A stretch of DNA of 64,000 nucleotides from Macrococcus capreoli (GTDB lineage Bacteria > Bacillota > Bacilli > Staphylococcales > Staphylococcaceae): NCBI RefSeq assembly GCF_025628935.1, contig NZ_JAOTIS010000004.1:62001-126000 (forward strand), written 5' to 3'. Below, one piece after another: positions 1 through 8,682 of the stretch. The translations under genes and the position numbers were made by a program. The notes beneath the pieces were generated by a model. The model had not been told where the DNA came from. It searched no databases and worked only from the letters and a program-made list of their open reading frames with translations. The stretch's first letter is position 1. Each line of letters opens with the position of its first letter.

Positions 1-90
1 ATGATTGTAATGATGACAGAGCGTAAAGAGAACGCTCCAGAAAAAAGTACAAAAGAACTTAAAAAGTATCGTAATGCGGAGGTGCGTTAA
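1..90 (+). CDS. lrgA: LrgA-like holin-family protein, C-terminal end only
   Basis: The frame is open from base 1 and stops at 88-90, encoding about 29 residues that begin [10 protein letters not shown] and end in a basic tail. Only the cytoplasmic end of the protein is present. The assignment rests mainly on context: the stop lies 2 nt before lrgB, and lrgA/cidA genes normally precede lrgB/cidB. The gene contains the lrgB Shine-Dalgarno (GGAGG near 78). LrgA proteins are small holin-like membrane proteins that influence murein hydrolase export and autolysis. Whether this is the lrg or the cid copy cannot be told from the tail. Confidence 0.7.
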   Translation: MIVMMTERKENAPEKSTKELKKYRNAEVR

Positions 91-92
91 TC

Positions 93-806
93 ATGACTTT
101 ATTAGATCATTTAGGTGTTAACACAGTATACTTTGGTATATTGCTAACAATCGTACCATTCGTTATCGGACAAATCTTATTTAAGAAGTCTAATGGTTTC
201 TTCTTATTCGCACCACTATTCGTAGGTATGGTATTTGGCATTACATTTTTAGCGGTTACAGGTATCGACTTTGATACGTATAATAAAGGTGGTAGTATTA
301 TTAGTTTCTTCTTAGAACCGGCAACAATTTGCTTTGCAATACCTTTATATAAAAAGCGTGATGTATTACAAAAATATTGGTTACACATCATCGGTGGTAT
401 TGCATTAGGTACGACTGGTGCAATCTTTGGTATCTTCGGTGTTGCGAAACTCTTCGGCTTTGGTACGGATATTATTGCGTCAATGTTACCACAAGCAGCA
501 ACAACAGCAATTGCTTTACCAGTGTCAAAAGGCATTGGAGGTATTCCGGAATTAACTTCTTTAGCAGTAATATTAAATGCAGTTATCATTTATGCACTAG
601 GTAATAAAATGTTACGTTTCTTTAAAATTAGCAACCCAATTGCCAGAGGATTAGCGTTAGGTACGAGTGGTCATGCATTAGGTGTGTCTGCTGCAACTGA
701 ATTAGGTGAAACAGAAACTTCAATGGCAAGTATCGCTTTAGTAATTGTAGGTGTAATTGTAGTAGTTATCATCCCCATGCTTACACCTATATTACTCGGT
801 GCTTAA
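93..806 (+). CDS. lrgB: LrgB-family antiholin-like membrane protein
   Basis: The protein has 237 residues and is highly hydrophobic, with about seven or eight membrane segments, the usual size for LrgB/CidB. Family-typical stretches include [18 protein letters not shown] near residue 70, [16 protein letters not shown] near 130 and [15 protein letters not shown] near 183. LrgB works with LrgA in the membrane to modulate murein hydrolase activity, and related plant and bacterial proteins transport pyruvate or glycolate. The ATG is preceded by GGAGG inside lrgA and the genes are 2 nt apart, so they form an operon. A hairpin terminator follows at 842-870. Confidence 0.92.
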   Translation: MTLLDHLGVNTVYFGILLTIVPFVIGQILFKKSNGFFLFAPLFVGMVFGITFLAVTGIDFDTYNKGGSIISFFLEPATICFAIPLYKKRDVLQKYWLHIIGGIALGTTGAIFGIFGVAKLFGFGTDIIASMLPQAATTAIALPVSKGIGGIPELTSLAVILNAVIIYALGNKMLRFFKISNPIARGLALGTSGHALGVSAATELGETETSMASIALVIVGVIVVVIIPMLTPILLGA

Positions 807-841
807 TATATAGTTAAAAGTAATTAGCGAAATGACGAATG

Positions 842-870
842 AAATGGACCGGCATATGCTGGTCCATTTT
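842..870 (+). terminator. Rho-independent terminator after lrgB
   Basis: AATGGACCGGC and GCTGGTCCATT form an 11-bp stem around ATAT with one G-U pair, followed by TTT. It closes the lrgAB unit before the hydrolase gene. Confidence 0.8.
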
Positions 871-909
871 GTTATAGTTAGAATAAGAAGACATTCAAGG
901 GGTGACAGA

Positions 910-1815
910 ATGACGATACAATCTAAACTATTTAACGTCATGATAAAAACATTGGATCAATATAAAGATACGTTTAACAAACTACCTAACGGTATTCGGG
1001 TAATAAGGGGTATTGCATATAGTGATCGAACGCAGAATAATACATTAAATATTTATTATCCTGAGATTAAGCAAAATCAGTATCCTGTAATCGTCAATGT
1101 ACATGGCGGAGGGTATGTCTATTCAAATAAAGAAACTTACGAAGGATACTGTATGACTTTAGCTACGCATGGATTTGCAGTTGTGAGTTATGATTATGAT
1201 TTAGCACCAATGCAGAAATATCCGACACCTATCGTGCAGTTGAATGAGTGTGTGCACTGGTTAAAGGATAATGGTGAACAGTACGATATAGATATGAAGC
1301 GATTATTTATGATCGGTGATTCTGCGGGTGCACAAATTATGGCACAATACGTTACGATGTTAACCAGTGAACAGTATCAGCACTATTTTCAGTATAGAAT
1401 TCCGGATATCAACGTGAAAGGTGTTGCAATTAATTGTGGATTTTTTAATGCGATTGATATTGCAATTGCGAAGAAAAAGTCATTAACAAGATATATGGTG
1501 CGTGGATTAATGGAAGATTATATCGGGAAGGACTTTCACGTGAAACAACAGGAGATTAACTTTGAGCCGTATATTAATGCAAATTTTCCTGCAACATTTG
1601 TAGCAAGTAGTGTAAATGATATGTTGGTAGGGAAGTCACCGGATATACTTTTATATTTAAGAAAGCAAGGCGTGAAAACCATCTATCGTGAATATGGTCA
1701 AGGTGATTACTTTGCGCAACATAACTTTCAAATGGATATTAGAAGACCATATGCAAGGCAATGTACATTAGATGAAACGAAATTTTTTAAAGGAATAATA
1801 GAAGAAAGAGGATGA
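910..1815 (+). CDS. Alpha/beta hydrolase (esterase/lipase, HSL-like)
   Basis: The 301-residue protein belongs to the alpha/beta-hydrolase fold. It has the oxyanion-hole motif HGGGY at residues 65-69, the nucleophile elbow GDSAG at 136-140 (Ser138), and a probable Asp (SVNDML) and His (AQHNF) near the C-terminus to complete the triad. HGGG plus GDSAG places it with hormone-sensitive-lipase-like carboxylesterases. No signal peptide is visible, so it is probably cytoplasmic. The start is the ATG at 910, behind AAGGGGTGA. The frame is open upstream to 832, but that stretch overlaps the lrgB terminator. The substrate cannot be inferred. The gene is monocistronic and converges on a YitT gene across a shared terminator. 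Confidence 0.85.
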   Translation: MTIQSKLFNVMIKTLDQYKDTFNKLPNGIRVIRGIAYSDRTQNNTLNIYYPEIKQNQYPVIVNVHGGGYVYSNKETYEGYCMTLATHGFAVVSYDYDLAPMQKYPTPIVQLNECVHWLKDNGEQYDIDMKRLFMIGDSAGAQIMAQYVTMLTSEQYQHYFQYRIPDINVKGVAINCGFFNAIDIAIAKKKSLTRYMVRGLMEDYIGKDFHVKQQEINFEPYINANFPATFVASSVNDMLVGKSPDILLYLRKQGVKTIYREYGQGDYFAQHNFQMDIRRPYARQCTLDETKFFKGIIEERG

Positions 1816-1841
1816 GACATAAGTCTTCATCCTCTTTCTTT
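1803..1841. terminator. Bidirectional terminator between hydrolase and YitT genes
   Basis: AAGAAAGAGGATGA and TTCATCCTCTTTCTT form a long stem around a loop of about 10 nt. The arms are A-rich and T-rich, so it can end transcription from either side. It includes the hydrolase stop codon. Confidence 0.85.
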
Positions 1842-2673
1842 AATTATTTCTTGCAAAATTACCATGTACTTCAGTCGTTTCATATACGTTGATAAAGCAG
1901 TTTTCATCATGTGTCTTCGCAATGCGTATTACATTTTGCAGTTCATAACGTGTCAGTACCATCGTAATCATATGCTTTTTATCATTAGAATATCCACCAT
2001 ATACGTCAGTAACGGTAATGCCGCGATAAATTTCATCAATCAATCCTTGACGGATACCTTCGTAATTAGAGGTGATGATATTTACGGTAAGTTTAATGTT
2101 AGATGTAAAGATTGTATCTACCGTCTTACCTGTAATGTAGATAGATAATAAAGTCATTAATGCTAAATTCCAATCGAATAAGAATCCTGAGCAAATAATG
2201 ATGATACCGTTAAGAATAGTCATGATTAAGCCAATAGAAATATTGCTGTTCTGGCTAATAATCATAGCAACAATATCCATGCCACCCGTTGTACCTGAGT
2301 ATTTTAATATAATCCCTACACCAATGCCAACGAGTACACCACCAAAGATGACGTTAACAAACACTTCATTGGCGATACTTTTTACAGGAATAACGGATAA
2401 AAAGAATGATAGAACAGCTACACTAAGTACCGTATTATACATGACAGATTTCTTTAATTTCATAAACCCAAGTATGAGCAGCGGTAAATTGAGCAATAAA
2501 TTCAGTAATCCTGCATCGACATGCAATAATTTATTTAATAATAATGCTAATCCTCCTATGCCACTGCTCAATACATCATTTGATAATAAGAAGACATTGA
2601 AGGCAAATGCGATTAGAAATGATCCGATAATGGTAATTACCATTTTAAATAATACATTGTCCCGATAGTTCAT
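1840..2673 (-). CDS. YitT family membrane protein
   Basis: The protein has 277 residues, with about five or six membrane helices in the first 190 residues and a soluble C-terminal DUF2179-like domain carrying the IYRGITVTDVYGGYS stretch near 215-230. This is the normal YitT architecture. The function of the family is not settled. Shine-Dalgarno GGAGC precedes the ATG at 2673. A paralogue of similar length (283 aa) lies at 57571-58422. There is no operon partner: the next minus-strand gene upstream starts beyond 2736. Confidence 0.85.
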   Translation of the reverse strand: MNYRDNVLFKMVITIIGSFLIAFAFNVFLLSNDVLSSGIGGLALLLNKLLHVDAGLLNLLLNLPLLILGFMKLKKSVMYNTVLSVAVLSFFLSVIPVKSIANEVFVNVIFGGVLVGIGVGIILKYSGTTGGMDIVAMIISQNSNISIGLIMTILNGIIIICSGFLFDWNLALMTLLSIYITGKTVDTIFTSNIKLTVNIITSNYEGIRQGLIDEIYRGITVTDVYGGYSNDKKHMITMVLTRYELQNVIRIAKTHDENCFINVYETTEVHGNFARNN

Positions 2674-2735
2674 TGTTAAGCTCCTTTATTCATGTATAGC
2701 CATTATAACAAGTATTTTTTTGAATGAATAGGTGC

Positions 2736-5417
2736 TTATTCTACAAGATTACTCGCTTGACTTCTTGCATAGAACCCCTTCTTAATCGGTTCGAATTTCG
2801 GTTTCAATATAACACCAATTGCAAATATAATGGCTGTAATTAAATAAAGGAAGCCAAGTTTCGTCCATACAAGTTCAGGCGTAATACCACCGACTGCTTC
2901 ACGTAATAAATCGACCGCATACGTAAAAGGTAAGAACGGATGGATATGTTGGAAGAATAATGGCGTAACTTGAATTGGGAACGTTCCGCCACCGCCAGCA
3001 ATTTGCAATACCATAATAATGATAGCAAGCGCCTTACCAATATTACCGAGTAAGCTGACAAGCGTATAAACAATGACCGTAAATGCCAATCCGACGAGAA
3101 TCGCAAACAATACATTGTATATAGGATGCTTTGCGTAAGCATCTAATATGAATAGGTTACCCAGAACAACGATAATCGCTTGTGCCACACTGATGAGTAA
3201 AAATAAGATCATACGACCTAAATAAAGTTCTCTTAAACTAAATTTATCTTTAATTGATTGATCTTTCAATTCAGTAGTCAGTAAGTTACCACAAAGTAAT
3301 GCGCCAACCCAAAGTGCTAATGCAGTATAGAAAGGTGCACTTGCTGATCCATAATTCGGAATAGGGAATATTTGTGTCTCATCTAATTGAATAGGTTTTG
3401 CGAAATAATCAGATTCATCTTTTAAATCATTGCGCAATAACTTTACGAGTTTGTTTAATGCATCTTTATCATCAAAGTCTCTTAATTTTTGAGCTGCTTT
3501 CTTAATGTCTTGCTCAATACCAGGTAAATCATTACGGGCAAATTGTGCGAGTTCGTGTATGCCACTTTGTGCACCTGGTAATTTATTCTGGAGTAACTGG
3601 GATGTTTTATCATATTTTTTTAATACACCAGGTAAATCATTTTCTGCAAAGTTGCTTAATTTATTTAAGTCAGTTAAGACATTACCTAAATCAGATTGTA
3701 CGAACTGACTTGCTTTTCCAATTTTAGCTGCAAACTTAGGATAATTAGCCTGAGCAATTTGGTTAACTTGAGAGAATCTGTTCTCAAAAGCAGGTAATTG
3801 CTGGTTTATTGTATTTAATGTTTGATTTGCTTCTTGTGTAATGCGCATTGCATCACCGAGAATAGTATCAACTTTTGATGCGAAGTCACTTGCTGTGTTT
3901 AATTTTTCTGCAATGACATCTAGTCCACCGTTTAAAGTGGTTAAACCTGTTTCTAAACGTTCAAGCATCGTAGTATTCGTAAAGTCACTTAATGATTTTA
4001 ATGCAGCTTGTGCGGCAGCGATTTTATCTGTATCGATAGTGACGCGTTCTTTCTTAGTTGCTTGAGTAATGCTTACTGAAAGTGCCTCGTTTAATAAGTT
4101 AAGCTTTGAATTAACTTCTTGAAATTTGTCTGTAATTAATGCTGTGTCTATACCTAAACTTGCTACTTCTTTCATAATCCGAATCATTTCGTTATTAAAT
4201 CGAATCGTTTGCTGAATATTATTTTGATAAATTTTTAAATTTTGTGCCAATTGTTCTGATCCACCAGGATAACTTTGTGCAAGCGTGTTAAGTTTGTCCA
4301 GCGTATCTAACGTTGCAAGTGCCTCTTCTCCGGATAGTTTGCTCATCGCGCTTAAACCGTCATGAAGAGCAGTGTACGCGGGCTGGATATCTACCTTACT
4401 TAATTGTGCTTTACCTTTTTGATTCATGTCTTGCGCTTTTGAAATTTTATCGTGTACTTTTGGCATTGCACTTTGAGAAGTGTTTAATACAGATTGTGCA
4501 GTTTCAGTTGCTTGAATGCCTTTCGATACAGCAGCATTTATTTCAGGAAATTTTTCTTCAATCGTATTTGCTTTTTGCAACGCACTTTGTATCTCAGGGA
4601 GATTATTATTCACTTTTACGATTAATTCACCGACTGCTTTAATATCTGATGCGTGTTGATTTGCTTCGATGATTTTACTAGCACCACCATTTAATTTATC
4701 GCGGTAATTACTTAATGCATAAAACTCATCTGCATATTTTGAAATATCTCCTTGATGCTCATCTATTTTGATGACAGCATCTCGGAATCGTTCCATATCT
4801 GGGATAGCACGTTCAGCGTCAAATACGGCGTTCTCAATTTTATGGTATAACGGAATTTTATTTTCAATGGATACACCGACACGATTACTTTCCTGAAGTA
4901 AGGATGCAGTTGCAGATGCGATAAACTTTTCGCTTAGTGATTCAGTAATTGCTGTTGCACCTGCAGTTGTCATTTTTGGTGCAATAGCATTAATTTTCTG
5001 GTTCACTTTATAATCAATGTGAGCACGTTTCGGCTTTTTATGAAAGATGCTTGTCATATCTTCAGAGAAATTTGAAGGGATATGAATAATAGCATAATAT
5101 TCTCCCATGCGTAATTTATGATCAGCCGCTTTCATGTCATTTGTGAATTGCCAATTAAATTTATCATTATGTTTTAATGTTTGAGTCAATTGTTTACCAA
5201 CATTAATCGACTTCCCTCGAATCTTAGCACCATTATCTTCGTTGATTATAGCGACTTGTAGATGTTTCGTGTTTGAATAAGGATCCCATGAAGATCTCAA
5301 ATTGAACCATGCATAGAATGAAGGGAGAATAGATAACCCAATCAACAGAATAATAAAGCTAGGTGCACGTTTAATGTTTTTTAAATCATGTAAAAAAAGA
5401 CGGAATGCGTTTTTCAT
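2736..5417 (-). CDS. YhgE/Pip-family ABC-2-type membrane protein (893 aa)
   Basis: The family is recognised from a single N-terminal membrane segment near 20-40 followed by a periplasmic-type motif (LQVAIINEDNGAKIRGK near 50-65), as in YhgE/Pip. A very long extracytoplasmic region (about 100-690) is rich in predicted coiled coil. About five helices near 700-880 resemble an ABC-2 permease. Family members include the Lactococcus phage infection protein Pip and ESX/type VII-associated proteins such as EsaA, but the exact role is unknown. Start ATG with AAAGGAG. A shorter relative (445 aa) is encoded at 49436-50773. The 5' flank (5418-5641) is AT-rich without other genes. Confidence 0.85.
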   Translation of the reverse strand: MKNAFRLFLHDLKNIKRAPSFIILLIGLSILPSFYAWFNLRSSWDPYSNTKHLQVAIINEDNGAKIRGKSINVGKQLTQTLKHNDKFNWQFTNDMKAADHKLRMGEYYAIIHIPSNFSEDMTSIFHKKPKRAHIDYKVNQKINAIAPKMTTAGATAITESLSEKFIASATASLLQESNRVGVSIENKIPLYHKIENAVFDAERAIPDMERFRDAVIKIDEHQGDISKYADEFYALSNYRDKLNGGASKIIEANQHASDIKAVGELIVKVNNNLPEIQSALQKANTIEEKFPEINAAVSKGIQATETAQSVLNTSQSAMPKVHDKISKAQDMNQKGKAQLSKVDIQPAYTALHDGLSAMSKLSGEEALATLDTLDKLNTLAQSYPGGSEQLAQNLKIYQNNIQQTIRFNNEMIRIMKEVASLGIDTALITDKFQEVNSKLNLLNEALSVSITQATKKERVTIDTDKIAAAQAALKSLSDFTNTTMLERLETGLTTLNGGLDVIAEKLNTASDFASKVDTILGDAMRITQEANQTLNTINQQLPAFENRFSQVNQIAQANYPKFAAKIGKASQFVQSDLGNVLTDLNKLSNFAENDLPGVLKKYDKTSQLLQNKLPGAQSGIHELAQFARNDLPGIEQDIKKAAQKLRDFDDKDALNKLVKLLRNDLKDESDYFAKPIQLDETQIFPIPNYGSASAPFYTALALWVGALLCGNLLTTELKDQSIKDKFSLRELYLGRMILFLLISVAQAIIVVLGNLFILDAYAKHPIYNVLFAILVGLAFTVIVYTLVSLLGNIGKALAIIIMVLQIAGGGGTFPIQVTPLFFQHIHPFLPFTYAVDLLREAVGGITPELVWTKLGFLYLITAIIFAIGVILKPKFEPIKKGFYARSQASNLVE

Positions 5418-5641
5418 AGGGCTCCTTTCTTATATCAATATAATTATTTGTGTAAAAAAATATAATGTCTTCAACTTTTAGCATATACTAATATAACAAA
5501 AAGGGAGAAAGGATACAATATAAAAGGCAAAAGTAATACGCAATATTAAATGACGTTGCTATATTACAATCTTTTGATAATCATTCACCTTATGCGTACT
5601 TTCATGATAAAATAAATTAACTTAGAAATGAGGTGTAACTA

Positions 5642-6076
5642 ATGAACGAAGAAGAAAAAGTGTCATTGTTAATTGACGAACGTACGGAGTTAATACCACA
5701 TGAAATGGTTTATGATACTGAAGTGATAGCACAACATACAGATGAAGATAGAGTAGATGCATTACAACATGAGCGAATGACGACAGAAGAGATATTAAGA
5801 GAAATCGCTGAAGAGGAAGAATTAGAGGCAGAATTTAATAATGCATTGGAAGAAGTGAAATTATATAAATATATAGTCAATACAATCGAGTATCATGAAG
5901 GCGATGCGATTACATTACAGCAATTACGTAATATTGCTGCACATCAAGAATCGAAACTTACGATAGAAACATTGGATGAATTGTTAAATGACTATGTAGA
6001 GGCGGGTTATTTAAGAATTGAAGAAGATAAATTGTTCACAACATTTTTAGGACAACATGCAATGACACTGTTATAG
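5642..6076 (+). CDS. Acidic hypothetical protein, 144 aa
   Basis: I do not recognise this family. The first 75 residues are extremely acidic (runs such as EEEELEAEF) and probably helical. The second half (about 76-144) is a compact region, LQQLRNIAAHQESKLTIETLD followed by LLNDYVEAGYLRIEEDKLFTT, which reads like a winged-helix or degenerate HTH fold. No signal peptide or membrane segment is present, so it should be cytoplasmic. AATGAGGTGTAACTA precedes the ATG. A half-matching Fur-like element (TGATAATCATTCACC) lies about 60 nt upstream, too weak to claim. The stop codon touches the first base of a dispersed repeat. Confidence 0.7.
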   Translation: MNEEEKVSLLIDERTELIPHEMVYDTEVIAQHTDEDRVDALQHERMTTEEILREIAEEEELEAEFNNALEEVKLYKYIVNTIEYHEGDAITLQQLRNIAAHQESKLTIETLDELLNDYVEAGYLRIEEDKLFTTFLGQHAMTLL

Positions 6077-6196
6077 GAGAGGCAGTTTTCAATGCGTTTA
6101 GGTCCGAACAAATTGGAAGCAATCCCAAGAAATCGGTCTTTGATTTCGAAGGGATTGGTGAAATTTGACGAGGAGCTGCATTGAAAACGCCGTTTA
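6076..6196 (+). repeat. Dispersed hairpin repeat, copy 1 (with 42-bp internal insert)
   Basis: The 121-bp element has imperfect terminal arms: GGCAGTTTTCAATGC near the left end pairs with GCATTGAAAACGCC at the right. It matches the reverse complement of 33437-33515 over its outer parts. Relative to that copy it carries 42 extra bases (6109-6150) flanked by CGAA on both sides. With the insert it can form nested stems CAATCCC/GGGATTG and GAAATC/GATTTC. It starts at the stop of the preceding gene. Confidence 0.85.
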
Positions 6197-6198
6197 AG

Positions 6199-6228
6199 GG
6201 AGAGGCAGTTTTCAATGCGTTTAGGTCC
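6199..6228 (+). repeat. Partial third copy (left arm) of the dispersed repeat
   Basis: This is a perfect 30-bp direct copy of 6076-6105 (begins GGAGAGGCAG, ends TTTAGGTCC), placed 2 nt after the end of copy 1. Only the left arm is present. Confidence 0.9.
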
Positions 6229-6235
6229 ATCTCAC

Positions 6236-6275
6236 AAAAAAGGCGAATCAGGTGACGCACTGATTCGCTTTTAAT
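6236..6275. terminator. Bidirectional terminator
   Basis: GCGAATCAG and CTGATTCGC flank GTGACGCA, with A-run and T-run on either side. It lies between the acidic hypothetical gene and the convergent hemerythrin-like gene. Confidence 0.85.
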
Positions 6276-6285
6276 ATGTTTGCTA

Positions 6286-6711
6286 TTAATCTTGTAATAA
6301 AAATGCTTCCTCATCACGTGAATGAATTTCATTTACGATAATTAAGCTTCTAAAGTAATCGATAATTTGTGTTGAAAATCCTTCTTGTTCCATTTGTGTT
6401 TTAATCTTTGCAACGATTTGGCGCATAATATCGTGATCACGAATTAATTGTTGTACTTTATCGTATAATTCCGGATGCTGATTTACAGTTTCTGAGTAGA
6501 ACCCATCTGCTTCTTCTTCAGAATCAGCATGACTAATGACACGTGATTCCCAGAAATCTACGAGTGCAATCACTTCCTGAATCACTTCTTCTTCAGTACC
6601 ATTTTGATATGTGCGAATTAATTCATCCGTCATGTTAACAGCTAAACCTAAACCTGTTTCATGAATTTGTCTATGTGCATGTAATTGTCTTAATGATGGT
6701 CCAACTGGCAT
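6286..6711 (-). CDS. Hemerythrin-like HHE-domain protein, 141 aa
   Basis: The small, mostly helical protein has a histidine/acidic pattern suited to a diiron hemerythrin-like four-helix bundle: LHAHRQIH near residue 10-17, HADSE near 65 (HxxxE), RDHD near 94 and IHSRDEE near 129 (HxxxE). Such domains bind O2, NO or iron. Length and spacing fit an HHE domain, but assignment is by motif only. The ATG at 6711 follows GGAGATG. It is separated from terC upstream by a strong palindrome. A second hemerythrin-type gene lies at 32851-33357 in the nre operon. Confidence 0.6.
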   Translation of the reverse strand: MPVGPSLRQLHAHRQIHETGLGLAVNMTDELIRTYQNGTEEEVIQEVIALVDFWESRVISHADSEEEADGFYSETVNQHPELYDKVQQLIRDHDIMRQIVAKIKTQMEQEGFSTQIIDYFRSLIIVNEIHSRDEEAFLLQD

Positions 6712-6760
6712 GTAATCATCTCCATTTTACTTATTTATCTCTATTGTATTATAGATATCA

Positions 6761-6798
6761 CAAATATAAGACTAGGGGATTCCCTAGTCTTATATTTG
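6761..6798. terminator. Long perfect hairpin between terC and the hemerythrin-like gene
   Basis: CAAATATAAGACTAGGG and its exact complement form a 17-bp stem around GATT. It lies downstream of terC and upstream of the 6286-6711 gene. No strong U-tract follows the stem itself, but the stem ends in AU pairs. Confidence 0.7.
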
Positions 6799-6853
6799 AG
6801 TTATTTATGTGAAATACATATGTTATTACGGGATTTGTGTAATCATGTTTTTG

Positions 6854-7633
6854 TTATTGTTTACTCGTGCCACGTTTACTCGTAACAAATCCAATAACTA
6901 AGATTGAAAGTAACACACTCCAGAAGATGAACTGCCACATCATCGAATGAGGGAAGGTATGAGGTAATACATTGATAGATTCATGCGCAAGAACTAATAC
7001 TACAAGTTTAATACCAATCCATCCGACAATAGCAAAAGCTGCTGCTTCTAATCCAGGATACGTTTCTAATATTTTGATGAAATATGTTGCTGCAAATCGC
7101 ATTAAGATAACACCTAACATACCTCCGATGAACATTACTGTAAATTGGCCGGCATTAAGTCCCATAAAGTCTGGTCCAATCTTCGGCAATGTGACAGCAA
7201 TTGCAATTGCTGCAAGCATTGAGTCAATCGCAAAAGCTATATCTGCACCTTCAACTTTTAAGACCGTCATCCAGAAACTACTACCTTTAGGCATCGTTTC
7301 TTCTTCAGCAATGTCAGGTATTGTTTCATCATCGACATGATTTTTATGTTTGAAATAAGTGTATAAACTTTTCGCTGACATAAAGATTAAATACGCTGCA
7401 CCGAGCGCCTGTATTTGCCAGTATTTCGCTAAAAATGTAATAAAGAATAATGAAATAAATCTGAAAATAAATGCACCAACTAATCCATAAAATAAAGCTT
7501 TCTTACGTTGTTCTTCTGGTAAATGCTTCACCATAACTGCCATAACAATCGCGTTATCTGCAGCGAGTAACCCTTCTAAAACAATTAAAACTAATACTAC
7601 CCATGCATATGCCATTAAAATACTTGGATCCAA
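6854..7633 (-). CDS. TerC family integral membrane protein
   Basis: The 259-residue protein has about seven or eight membrane helices. TerC-family hallmarks are LEGLLAADNAIVMAVMVKHLP near residue 20-40 and VEGADIAFAIDSMLAAIA near 130-150, with acidic residues inside helices. The start is TTG at 7633, encoding (M)DPSILMAYAW, because AAAGGAGG lies 8 nt upstream and family members begin exactly here. The open frame extends to 7717 but would run through the riboswitch. Relatives such as YkoY export or handle Mn2+, or metalate secreted enzymes. The Mn2+ riboswitch in front supports a manganese role here. Confidence 0.9.
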   Translation of the reverse strand: MDPSILMAYAWVVLVLIVLEGLLAADNAIVMAVMVKHLPEEQRKKALFYGLVGAFIFRFISLFFITFLAKYWQIQALGAAYLIFMSAKSLYTYFKHKNHVDDETIPDIAEEETMPKGSSFWMTVLKVEGADIAFAIDSMLAAIAIAVTLPKIGPDFMGLNAGQFTVMFIGGMLGVILMRFAATYFIKILETYPGLEAAAFAIVGWIGIKLVVLVLAHESINVLPHTFPHSMMWQFIFWSVLLSILVIGFVTSKRGTSKQ

Positions 7634-7663
7634 AATAATTCCTCCTTTTATTTTAATGAATAT

Positions 7664-7795
7664 AAAAAGACCCATGCCAAAATAATTGGCAAAGGTCTCA
7701 CTGAACTGGTGTTCCATAATACCGGAAGTCCTGTAACTTCGTAATGACGATATTATGCTTGAGGTTTCCCTCTGAGCTACTCCCCTTCGACATAA
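7664..7795 (-). ncRNA. yybP-ykoY (Mn2+-sensing) riboswitch upstream of terC
   Basis: Read on the minus strand, the leader contains the conserved AAGGGGAGTAGCTC and, further on, GTGAGACCTTTGCC, the two signature segments of the yybP-ykoY class. GACCTTTGCC then pairs with GGCATGGGTC, followed by TTTTTA, giving a terminator-like hairpin directly before the terC ribosome-binding site. Known members bind Mn2+ and turn on exporters such as MntP and TerC-family proteins. Boundaries are approximate. Confidence 0.9.
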
Positions 7796-7921
7796 GTCTT
7801 AGGATATTCATTTGTTTGTCTATTCAAAGTATATTGAATAGACATCATTGTATTCACTTTATCATAGAAATAATAAAGAGGCTAGTTTTTTGTTTTTAGT
7901 AAATAGTATTATGACTTTATT

Positions 7922-8530
7922 TTAATGTTTCTTCCTTCTATATAACCAAAAAATACAACCGATTAATACTACAGCCATTAATACATATAATACATTTGAA
8001 TATATATCAAAATAGTGAAGTACAAGTTCCCAGTTTTGGCCGAGTATCATGCCTAAATAAATCAGTACAGCATTCCAGATTAGCGTACCAATTGTTGTAT
8101 ATATTATGAATGGTACAATTGCCATTTGACTAAGACCCGCTGGAATTGAGATTAAACTGCGAATTAATGGAACGAAGCGACATAAGAATACGGCTGTATT
8201 TCCATATTTATTAAACCACTTATTTGCGTTGTGTAAATCGTGAATATCAAGTCTTAAAATGAAACCATATTTATCAACGATTTTTTCGATACGTTTCAGA
8301 CCTAATACATGTCCAGCATAATAAAGTATGATGGCACCAATAACAGCACCTAATGTTGATGCAATGAGCATACCTGTAAAAGTAAGTTTCGGAGATTCAT
8401 CTACCATGAATCCACCAAATGTTAAGATAACTTCTGAGGGGATAGGTGGGAATACGTTCTCAAGTAGGATCAATAAGAATACACCGAAGTATCCGAATTG
8501 TTCCATAACCTTCATAATCCATTCTTGCAT
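7922..8530 (-). CDS. DedA family membrane protein (SNARE-associated/VTT domain)
   Basis: The 202-residue protein shows the DedA signature: ENVFPPIPSEVILTFGGFM at residues 24-42, the arginine-containing stretch FLCRFVPLIRSLISIPAGLSQM near 113-134, and four or five membrane helices. DedA proteins are membrane transporters, and several scramble or flip undecaprenyl phosphate or phospholipids. Start ATG behind GGAGTG. The gene stands alone, 288 nt from terC and separated from the efe operon by a terminator. Confidence 0.9.
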   Translation of the reverse strand: MQEWIMKVMEQFGYFGVFLLILLENVFPPIPSEVILTFGGFMVDESPKLTFTGMLIASTLGAVIGAIILYYAGHVLGLKRIEKIVDKYGFILRLDIHDLHNANKWFNKYGNTAVFLCRFVPLIRSLISIPAGLSQMAIVPFIIYTTIGTLIWNAVLIYLGMILGQNWELVLHYFDIYSNVLYVLMAVVLIGCIFWLYRRKKH

Positions 8531-8593
8531 AGCGTCACTCCAAATATTTGTATTGATTTTTATCTTAACGTACTTTTAGTAATGAATTCAAAA

Positions 8594-8626
8594 CAAACGA
8601 CCGATTCATTATAAATCGGTCGATTG
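8594..8626 (-). terminator. Terminator of the efeOBU operon
   Basis: CGACCGATT and AATCGGTCG form a perfect 9-bp core, extended by ACAA/TTGT. On the minus strand the hairpin is followed by a T-rich run (TTTGTTTTG). Confidence 0.8.
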
Positions 8627-8682
8627 TTGTATAAAACTTATATGATTAGGTTGGACAAAATATTATGAAATAGGTCTGGTAA

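Noticed and set aside
107..589. Long open frame antisense to lrgB
   Set aside because: It lacks an RBS and recognisable protein features; it mirrors the codon bias of the sense gene. Similar antisense frames over ddh-IIC, gabD, narG, narT and bioY were discarded for the same reason.
5575..5595. Fur box before the acidic hypothetical gene
   Set aside because: TGATAATCATTCACC has a good left half but a poor right half. It was not listed as a site.
6036..6332. 98-codon minus-strand frame across the hairpin repeat
   Set aside because: It is composed mainly of the repeated element and a terminator, has internal duplicate segments, and has no RBS.
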